Below are positions 57,779 to 64,000 of a DNA stretch of 64,000 nucleotides, one piece after another; the first letter of the stretch is position 1; every line of letters begins with the position of its first letter. Source of the DNA: Ponticoccus litoralis (GTDB lineage Bacteria > Pseudomonadota > Alphaproteobacteria > Rhodobacterales > Rhodobacteraceae); NCBI RefSeq assembly GCF_039769985.1, contig NZ_JBDNCH010000002.1:868001-932000 (forward strand), written 5' to 3'. The notes under the pieces are model-generated. The model was not told the origin of the DNA and searched no databases. It worked only from the letters and a program-made list of their open reading frames with translations. A program made the position numbers and the translations under genes.

Positions 57779-58224
57779 TCGATGTCCTCCACCTGGTCGA
57801 TGTATTGGCCGTAGCCCTCGGCCTCCATCTCGTCCTTCGGGATGAAGCGCAGGGAGGCCGAGTTGATGCAGTAGCGCAGCCCGCCGCGATCCACCGGCCC
57901 GTCCGGGAAGACATGGCCGAGGTGGCTGTCGCCATGGCGCGAGCGGACCTCGGTGCGGATCATGCCATGCGTGATGTCGCGCAGCTCGACGACGTTGTCC
58001 GGCTCCACCGGCTTCACGAAGCTGGGCCAGCCGCAGCCCGATTCGTATTTCGCGGCGCTGGCAAAGAGCGGCTCGCCCGACACCACGTCCACATAAAGCC
58101 CCGCCTGCTTGTTGTGCAGGAATTCGCCGGTGCCCGGACGCTCTGTCCCGTTCTCCTGCGTGACGCGGTACTGCTCGGGCGTCAGACTGTGGATAACTTC
58201 CGGTCTTCGTTCATATTTTGTCAT
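57775..58224 (-). CDS. msrB: Peptide-methionine (R)-S-oxide reductase
   Basis: A 149-residue enzyme for R-epimers. GCGWPSF, THGMIRTEVRSRHGDSHLGHVF and the catalytic Cys in RYCINSASL are present. The zinc-site cysteines of many MsrB proteins (two CxxC pairs) are missing, putting it in the non-zinc group. Its stop overlaps the msrA start (ATGA). Confidence 0.94.
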   Translation of the reverse strand: MTKYERRPEVIHSLTPEQYRVTQENGTERPGTGEFLHNKQAGLYVDVVSGEPLFASAAKYESGCGWPSFVKPVEPDNVVELRDITHGMIRTEVRSRHGDSHLGHVFPDGPVDRGGLRYCINSASLRFIPKDEMEAEGYGQYIDQVEDIE

Positions 58225-58394
58225 CTCGGGTCCTTCCTCGGCCGGCTCTGCGGGCGGTCACGGCAAAGATGGGGCCCGCCGCGCGAAAACCAAGCATGCT
58301 GTCACAGAGATCACGTCCGCCTGGCCGGGGGTTGCGCGATCCTGTCGATGTTGCCATTTAAACCATGAGTGACAAAGCCTTTCTCCCAGGAAAC

Positions 58395-58441
58395 GCCAAG
58401 CGTCGCTCCGGGCGCCGAGATGGCAGCTTGGCGCCCGACAG
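58395..58441. other. Inverted repeat between msrB and queG
   Basis: CGCCAAGC / GCTTGGCG arms and a GGCGCC pair are nested here. It lies 50 bp past the msrB start side and 17 bp after the queG stop on the minus strand; it may terminate queG. No T run is seen. Confidence 0.35.
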
Positions 58442-58457
58442 ACGCCTTGGCCGGGGG

Positions 58458-59517
58458 TCACTCACTCCCCTCCCGCGTCGCATTCGACAGCCGATGCGCC
58501 GCCCATCCGGCGGCATCCCGGACGGTCGCGTCCGCGTCATCCGTCAACCCCTGCGCCACGGCCCGCAGATCCGGCTGGCCAGAGTTCCCGATAGCATAAA
58601 GAACGTTGCGCAGAAAGCGGTTGCGCCCGATCCGCTTGATCGGCGAGCCCGAGAAACGGGCGCGGAAGGCGGCATCGTCGAGGCCCGCAAGCTCTGCCAG
58701 CGCGGGCGCGCGCAGGTCGTCGCGGGCATGATACTTCTGCTCCTCCGCGCGGCGGGCGAACTTGTTCCAGGGGCAAACCGCAAGACAATCGTCGCAGCCA
58801 TAGATGCGGTTGCCCATGAGGGCGCGCAGATCCTCGGGGACCGGGCCGTGGTGCTCGATGGTCAGGTAGGAAATGCAGCGCCGGGCATCCAGACGGTAGG
58901 GCGCGGGAAAGGCCCCGGTCGGACAGATGTCGAGACAGCGCCGGCAGCCGCCGCAATGGTCGGTCTCGGCCCCGTCGACGGGCAGCGCCAGCGTGGTGAA
59001 GATCGCACCAAGGAAGAACCACGACCCCGAGGTCCCGGCTGACGAGATTGGTATGCTTGCCCTGCCAGCCCAGCCCCGCCGCCTGCCCCAGCGCCTTTTC
59101 CGGCACAGGGGCCGTGTCGACGAAGACCTTGATCTCGGTCTCCGGCCCCGCCTCGGCGATCAGCCAGCGCCCCAGCCGCTTCAGCCGCTTCTTGACCACG
59201 TCATGGTAATCGCGCCCCTGCGCATAGACCGAAACAGCGGCGCGGTCGCGGCGCTCCAGAACCTCCAGAGGATCGGCCTCGGGGCCGTAGTTCTCGGCCA
59301 GCATGATGACCGAACGCGCCTCGGGCCAGAGCACGTCGGGCGCTCCGCGCCAGTGCACCCGATCGGCAAGCCAGCCCATCTGCCCGTGATACCCGGCGTC
59401 CAGAAAGGCGCGCAGCCGCCCCATCACCTCGGGCACATCGCCGGGCCGACAGATCCGGCAGGCCGCGAAACCCGCCTCGGCGGCCTCCGCCTTCAGGCGG
59501 TCACCAAGCGGGGTCAT
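58458..59517 (-). CDS. queG: Epoxyqueuosine reductase, frameshifted near 59025
   Basis: About 353 residues, performing the last step of queuosine biosynthesis on tRNA (cobalamin and two 4Fe-4S clusters). The N-terminal frame runs to NLVSRDLG; one extra G in a GGGG run near 59025 breaks it, and the other frame continues SWFFLGAIFTTL. Clusters are CGGCRRCLDICPTGAF, CISYLTIEHHGP and YGCDDCLAVCPWNKF. The C-terminus has a HEAT-like stretch (LRAVAQGLTDDADATVRDAAGWA). Confidence 0.93.
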
Positions 59518-59554
59518 GACGCCGCGCCTGCCACGACGGGGCCACCCGGCATCT

Positions 59555-59622
59555 GGGGGCGGAGGGGGCTCTGCCCCCACTGCTGCGCAGCCCCCCGAGG
59601 TATTTGGAAGACCAGAGAAGAG
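59555..59622. repeat. Family 3 repeat between queG and the LysR gene (1)
   Basis: GGGGGCTCTGCCCCC hairpin, then CCCCCCGAGGTATTTGGAAG. It lies upstream of queG and in the opposite orientation to the next copy. Confidence 0.75.
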
Positions 59623-59697
59623 CTATGCGCGTGCCCTGCGATCCCGGGTGCCCGCTCGTCTGACCCTGCCGTGCCCCTGCGCAACTCTGCCACCCCT

Positions 59698-59756
59698 GCT
59701 TCTTCTTGGTCCAAATACCCTCGGGGAGTCCCGCAGGGACGGGGGCCGCGCCCCCC
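59698..59756. repeat. Family 3 repeat between queG and the LysR gene (2)
   Basis: CTTCTTCTTGGTCCAAATACC followed by a GGGGGCCGCGCCCCC hairpin. It is the clearest copy, just after the LysR stop. Confidence 0.8.
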
Positions 59757-59763
59757 TCTCCCC

Positions 59764-60690
59764 CTATCCGCTCGCGCCGCCCTTTGCCACCGCCGCGCCC
59801 TCTTCGACCAGCGCGAGGAAGTTGCGCAGCGTGGGTGTTTCGTCCGCCCGGCGCCAGGCGATGCCGGTTTCCAGCACCGGGGCCGTGCCGTCGAGGTCGC
59901 GGTAGACCACCCCTGCCCGGGCGAGGTTCTTCAGGGAACGCGGCACCAGCGCCAGCCCCATGCCCGCCGAGACGAGGCTGATGATCGTCTGCATCTGGAT
60001 CGCGTGCTGCGCCACCTGCGGACGCACGCCGCGCGCCGTGTAGAAGCCGGTGACGAGGTCGTGAAACAGCGGCGCGGCGCGGCGCGGGAAGACGATCAGC
60101 GGCTTGTCGATCAGCGCCTCCGGCGACAGCCGCGGCCCCTCGGGCAGGCGGCCTTCAGCCACCCAGCTTTCGGGGACCGCCGCGACCAGCGGCTCGGCCA
60201 GAAGGCGGCGGTAGGCGAGGGATGCGGGCAGCGGGTCGTCGCCATGCGGCAGGACGATGCCCGCGTGGCCCTGCCCCTCGACCAGCGCGGCGATCTGCAT
60301 GTCGCTGGTCATCTCGGTCAGGGCGAGGTCGACCCCCGGATAACGCGCGCGGAAGCCCTGTACCAGCGCGGGCAGCACCGAGTAATCCGCCGTCGACACG
60401 AAGGACAGCGCCAGCCGCCCCGCCGCGCCGCCGCGCAGGGCTTCGGCCGTGTCGCGCAGCCCCTCGACCGCCGCCAGCGCCGCCCGCACATGCGGCAGGA
60501 AGGCTTCGCCGAAGGGCGACAGCGCCACAGAGCGCCGCGTGCGGACAAACAGCGCCTCGCCCAGCGCGGCCTCGAGCGCGCGGATCGACTGAGAAAGCGG
60601 CGGCTGCGTCATGCCCAGACGCGCGGCGGCGCGGCCGAAGTGCAGCACCTCGGCCACCGCCACGAAATGTCTCAGTTGCCGGGTGTCCAT
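59764..60690 (-). CDS. LysR family regulator divergent from ilvD
   Basis: A 308-residue regulator. MDTRQLRHFVAVAEVLHFGRAAARLGMTQPPLSQSIRALEAALGEALF is the helix-turn-helix; an effector-binding domain follows (ADYSVLPALVQGFRARYPGVDLAL). It is divergent from ilvD with a 97-bp gap and is a plausible regulator of it. Related LysR proteins control branched-chain amino-acid genes or act on aromatic pathways, so the effector is open. Confidence 0.9.
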   Translation of the reverse strand: MDTRQLRHFVAVAEVLHFGRAAARLGMTQPPLSQSIRALEAALGEALFVRTRRSVALSPFGEAFLPHVRAALAAVEGLRDTAEALRGGAAGRLALSFVSTADYSVLPALVQGFRARYPGVDLALTEMTSDMQIAALVEGQGHAGIVLPHGDDPLPASLAYRRLLAEPLVAAVPESWVAEGRLPEGPRLSPEALIDKPLIVFPRRAAPLFHDLVTGFYTARGVRPQVAQHAIQMQTIISLVSAGMGLALVPRSLKNLARAGVVYRDLDGTAPVLETGIAWRRADETPTLRNFLALVEEGAAVAKGGASG

Positions 60691-60787
60691 TGATATGCCT
60701 CACGACTTAGTTGGCGCAGAATAATATATTTCACAAGCAGGGAACAGGGCGGTATACCCGGTCGACACTGCAAAGAGGGAGGGTCCG
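60691..60787. promoter_or_regulatory. LysR-ilvD divergent promoter region
   Basis: Contains the AT-rich CAGAATAATATATTTCAC, unusual against the GC background, between the two divergent starts. LysR proteins bind such inverted-repeat AT-rich sites; this is inferred from position. Confidence 0.55.
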
Positions 60788-62639
60788 ATGCCCCGTTACA
60801 GATCGAGAACCAGTACCCACGGCCGCAACATGGCAGGGGCCCGCGGCCTCTGGCGCGCAACCGGCATGGGCGACGAGGATTTCGGCAAGCCGATCATCGC
60901 CATCGTCAACAGCTTCACCCAGTTCGTGCCCGGCCACGTCCACCTGCAGGACCTTGGCCAGATGGTTGCCCGCGAGGTCGAGAAAGCCGGCGGCGTCGCC
61001 AAGGAATTCAACACCATCGCGGTCGACGACGGCATCGCCATGGGCCACGACGGGATGCTCTACTCGCTTCCCAGCCGCGAGATCATCGCGGACTCGGTCG
61101 AATACATGGTCAACGCCCATTGCGCCGACGCCATGGTCTGCATCTCGAACTGCGACAAGATCACCCCCGGCATGCTGATGGCCGCCATGCGCCTGAACAT
61201 CCCGGCGATCTTCGTCTCGGGCGGACCGATGGAGGCGGGCAAGATCGACCTCGCCTCGCTCGACGTCAAGAAGGTGGACCTCGTGGACGCCATGGTCGCC
61301 GCCGCGTCGGAATCCTACACCGACGAGGAAGTCCAGCACATCGAGGAGAACGCCTGCCCGACCTGCGGGTCCTGCTCGGGCATGTTCACCGCGAACTCGA
61401 TGAACTGTCTGGCCGAGGCGCTGGGTCTGGCGCTGCCGGGCAACGGCTCGACGCTGGCCACCCACGCCGACCGCAAGCACCTCTTCCTCGGAAGCGGGCC
61501 GCAAGATCGTCGAGATCACCCGTCGCCACTACGAGCTGGAAGAGACCGGCCTGCTGCCGCGCGAAATCGCCACCTTCGAGGCCTTCGAGAACGCCATGTC
61601 GCTGGACATTGCCATGGGCGGGTCCACGAACACCGTGCTGCACCTTCTGGCCATCGCGCTGGAAGGCGAGGTCCAGTTCACCATGGACGACATCGACCGG
61701 CTGTCGCGCAAGGTGCCCTGTCTGTGCAAGGTCGCGCCCAATATCGAGAACGTCCACATGGAGGACGTGCACCGCGCCGGCGGCATCTTCTCGATCCTCG
61801 GTGAACTCAGCCGCGCCGGGCTGCTGCATGAGGAATGCGCGACCGTGCATTCGACCACCATGGGCGAGGCCATCGGGCACTGGGACATCAAGGTCGCCAA
61901 CAACCCCGAGGCCGAAAGCCTGTTCAAGGCGGCCCCGGGCGGCGTGCGCACGACCAAGGCGTTTTCCACCGAGAACCGCTTCAAGGAGCTCGACAAGGAC
62001 CGCGAGAACGGCGTCATCCGCTCGAAGGAACACGCCTTTTCGCAGGACGGCGGGCTGGCGGTTCTGTTCGGGAACATCGCGCTGGAAGGCTGCATCGTGA
62101 AGACCGCCGGGGTCGATGCCTCTATCCTGAAGTTCACCGGCACCGCGCATGTCTGCGAGTCGCAGGACGCCGCCGTCTCGGACATCCTCACCGGCAAGGT
62201 GAAGGAAGGCGACGTGGTCGTGATCCGCTACGAGGGGCCGAAGGGCGGGCCGGGCATGCAGGAAATGCTCTACCCGACCTCCTACCTGAAATCGAAGGGC
62301 CTCGGCAAAGCCTGTGCGCTTCTGACCGACGGGCGTTTCTCGGGCGGCACCTCGGGCCTCAGCATCGGCCACGTCTCTCCCGAGGCGGTCGAGGGTGGCG
62401 CCATCGGACTGGTCGAAAAGGGCGACAAGATCGAAATCGACATCCCCAACCGGAGCATCAACCTGATGGTGGACGACGCGACGCTGGCCGCGCGCCGCGC
62501 CGCGCAGGACGAGAAGGGCTGGAAGCCCGCCGAGCCGCGCAAGCGCAAGGTCACGACGGCCCTGCAGGCCTATGCCGCGCTGACCACCTCCGCCGCCAAG
62601 GGCGCGGTGCGCGACGTCAGCCAGCTGACCAAGGGCTGA
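60788..62639 (+). CDS. ilvD: Dihydroxy-acid dehydratase, frameshifted near 61495
   Basis: About 617 residues, catalysing the third step of isoleucine/valine biosynthesis with an Fe-S cluster. MPRYRSRTSTHGRNMAGARGLWRATGM, CISNCDKITPGMLMA, and NACPTCGSCSGMFTANSMN supply the cluster and metal ligands; the second frame starts AGRKIVEITRRHYELEETGLLPREIATFEAFENAMSLDIAMGGSTNTVLH. One base inserted at CTCTTCCTCG-G-AAGC near 61492 breaks it. ATG 60788 has GGAGGG upstream. A terminator follows. Confidence 0.94.
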
Positions 62640-62662
62640 GCACCGCCGGAACGCAAGACAAG

Positions 62663-62691
62663 GCCCCCGCAGGCGACTGCGGGGGCTTTTT
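62663..62691 (+). terminator. ilvD: Terminator of ilvD
   Basis: GCCCCCGCAG-GCGA-CTGCGGGGGC followed by TTTTT, 24 bp after the stop. Confidence 0.93.
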
Positions 62692-62777
62692 CGTTGGGTT
62701 TGCGCGGCCAGCCAACCAATGCGCGTGCCAGCCCACGCGCTCGGAGGTTGCGGTCCGTGACGCCTGCCACCACGACA

Positions 62778-62955
62778 AGCCGTGCCATCGCCGGGCCGTG
62801 GCTCGGCGAACCGCAGTCTCTGGAAGGCATTTTATCCCTGCAAAGTCCGTACGACCACGTCAGGTCGCGCAAGCATCAGCCAAATCGCCGGGCCCCCGGA
62901 CGGCCCGGCGATGGCGCGGCGGCCTGCGGCACTGGATTCCGCGCCCGGTGGTGGA
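62778..62955. repeat. Family 1 dispersed hairpin-chain repeat, copy D
   Basis: Head AGCCGTGCCATCGCCGGGCC, CTCTGGAAGGC, TTTATCCCTGC and CAAATCGCCGGGCCC match copies B and C; the CATGTC/CATGCC hairpins are absent. The GGCGCGG stem has GGCC-TGC-GGC. The rest of 62640-63155 shows no gene. Confidence 0.75.
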
Positions 62956-63155
62956 TCGTAAGAGCGCAATCACCCACATAGACTCTCGTAGAAAGTTCAC
63001 TGTCCGCAAAAGTTGGGTACAGGAGGCTGCGTCTGTGCATATCAACAGGACCGCTCATCGCGCACGACGAGGCGGCGGCAGGCCCCCCTTCCCGCCCCCT
63101 GAACCTTTCCCGCCGCCACGGGTTTATCCCCCGCACCAGCAAAGGCCCCACAGAC

Positions 63156-63779
63156 ATGTTCGACTGGATCACCGGCATTATCGACGCCATCGGCGCCTTC
63201 GGGGTCGGGCTGTTGATGTTCATCGAGAACGTCTTTCCGCCGATCCCCTCGGAGCTCATCATGCCGCTTGCGGGGTTCAACGCCGCGACGGGCGCACAGA
63301 ACCTCTGGCTGGTGATCCTCTTCGGCTCTCTGGGGTCCATCGCGGGGGCGCTGCTGTGGTACTGGATCGGCGCGAAGATCGGCATGGAGCGCCTGCGCCG
63401 CCTTGCCGACCGGCACGGGCGCTGGCTGACCATCACACCCGATGAGCTCGACCGGGCCAATGGCTGGTTCCAGCGGCACGGCGGCGCGGCGGTCTTCCTC
63501 GGGCGCCTGATCCCCACCGTCCGCACCTTCATCTCCGTCCCCGCCGGGGTCGCGAAGATGCCGATGGGTCGTTTCCTGGCCTATACGACGCTGGGCACGC
63601 TCCTCTGGACCGCGCTTCTGGCCTTCGCGGGCTACGCGTTACAGTCGCAATACGATCTGGTCGCGCAATGGCTGAACCCGGTCTCGACCGCCGTGGTCAC
63701 GGGCATCGTCGCCCTCTACCTCTACCGTGTCGCCACCTACAAGCGGCGCCTGCGCAAAGAGGATGCGCGCAGCGGCTAG
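63156..63779 (+). CDS. DedA family membrane protein
   Basis: A 207-residue inner-membrane protein. MFDWITGIIDAIGAFGVGLLMFIENVFPPIPSELIMPLAG and FLGRLIPTVRTFISVPAGVAKMPMGRFLAYTTLG are the DedA/SNARE-associated signatures, with four or five hydrophobic segments. DedA proteins are thought to flip undecaprenyl phosphate or phospholipids and affect membrane homeostasis. A stop is followed by the convergent partial GST gene. Confidence 0.92.
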   Translation: MFDWITGIIDAIGAFGVGLLMFIENVFPPIPSELIMPLAGFNAATGAQNLWLVILFGSLGSIAGALLWYWIGAKIGMERLRRLADRHGRWLTITPDELDRANGWFQRHGGAAVFLGRLIPTVRTFISVPAGVAKMPMGRFLAYTTLGTLLWTALLAFAGYALQSQYDLVAQWLNPVSTAVVTGIVALYLYRVATYKRRLRKEDARSG

Positions 63780-63871
63780 CATCCGGACGGGGGCACACGG
63801 CCTGCTTCGACAGCCCCACGGGGCCGGGCATCGGCGCCCCCTTGAAGGCCCCTGCCCGCAGGCGGGATGTC

Positions 63872-64000
63872 TCAGAAATCGAGGTCCGAGTAATGCGCGG
63901 GCTGCGGGAAGCCGGGCACCTGATCGGCAAGGATCGAGCGGAAGGCGGGGCGCGACTTGATCTTGGCGTACCAGTCCTTGACCACCGCCGAGCGGTTCCA
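63872..64000 (-). CDS. Glutathione S-transferase family protein, C-terminal fragment
   Basis: The minus strand gives WNRSAVVKDWYAKIKSRPAFRS and then PGFPQPAHYSDLDF with a stop at 63872. VKDWYAKIKSRPAF is a typical helix in the C-terminal half of GST proteins. The N-terminal catalytic domain is outside the window. Confidence 0.7.
   Translation of the reverse strand, partial: WNRSAVVKDWYAKIKSRPAFRSILADQVPGFPQPAHYSDLDF

Noticed and set aside
58927..60693. 588-codon open frame on the plus strand over queG and the LysR gene
   Set aside because: Repetitive Arg/Gln/His content and no recognisable domain; an antisense shadow.

Overview
The window is high-G+C alphaproteobacterial chromosome, most likely from the Rhodobacteraceae/Roseobacteraceae. 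The evidence is gene content and order: a TAXI-type TRAP transporter, pgsA-moaD-moaE, mutY divergent from a DciA/DUF721 gene with a DsbA-like gene behind it, a split saccharopine dehydrogenase pair, PrtD/HlyD type I secretion, and DUF1194 and DUF4399 proteins. I cannot name the genus or species. I saw no rRNA, tRNA, CRISPR array, transposase or integrase. Most of the window is core chromosome.

Layout. 1-3150: TRAP permease and TAXI binding protein. 3154-4990: folA, whose 3' end runs into an AT-rich island carrying a YaaC-like gene. 5196-9002: parE, a lipoprotein, CsbD, and a DUF1194 protein. 9163-16026: four accessory genes on alternating strands (degenerate haloperoxidase-like protein, S8 subtilase, winged-helix/TPR regulator, PAP2/haloperoxidase-like protein). 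16392-19897: recO, META-domain lipoprotein, pgsA-moaD-moaE, FadR-type regulator. 20109-24892: repeats, glnK-amtB, a class A PBP. 25533-30121: mlaA-mlaC divergent from prtD-hlyD. 30311-36753: RidA, GDPD, acetyltransferase, phhB, peroxiredoxin, ferredoxin-reductase-like flavoprotein, rsmD, MBL hydrolase. 36900-41831: map, mscS, histidine phosphatase, saccharopine genes. 42126-47852: CoA transferase, dsbA-like, dciA-like, mutY, alkB, Mn-type pyrophosphatase. 48010-54621: sfsA, cinA-like, acetyltransferase, AhpD-like, OmpA-like, J-like protein, LysR, DUF4399, PfpI. 54825-64000: fadH, msrB-msrA, queG, LysR and ilvD, dedA, and a partial GST.

Frameshifts. Eighteen genes, including parE, ilvD and rsmD's upstream partner, are broken by one-base (occasionally two) frameshifts although the two halves together read as a full family member. 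The density and the presence of essential genes make sequencing indels the simplest explanation, so these genes are given as full-length loci with the break noted. Some individual cases could be real.

Repeats. Three dispersed intergenic families run through the window. Family 1 (four copies) is a modular chain of small triloop hairpins whose stems differ between copies by compensatory changes; two copies carry tandem arrays (26-bp and 88-bp periods). Family 2 is pairs of perfect palindromes, mostly centred on TTCGAA, after gene ends. Family 3 is a short GGTATTTGGACCAAAGAAG-like sequence beside a GC hairpin, also after gene ends.

Most interesting: the covarying repeat family, the AT-rich island that replaces the end of folA, and the alternating-strand subtilase/haloperoxidase-like cluster.
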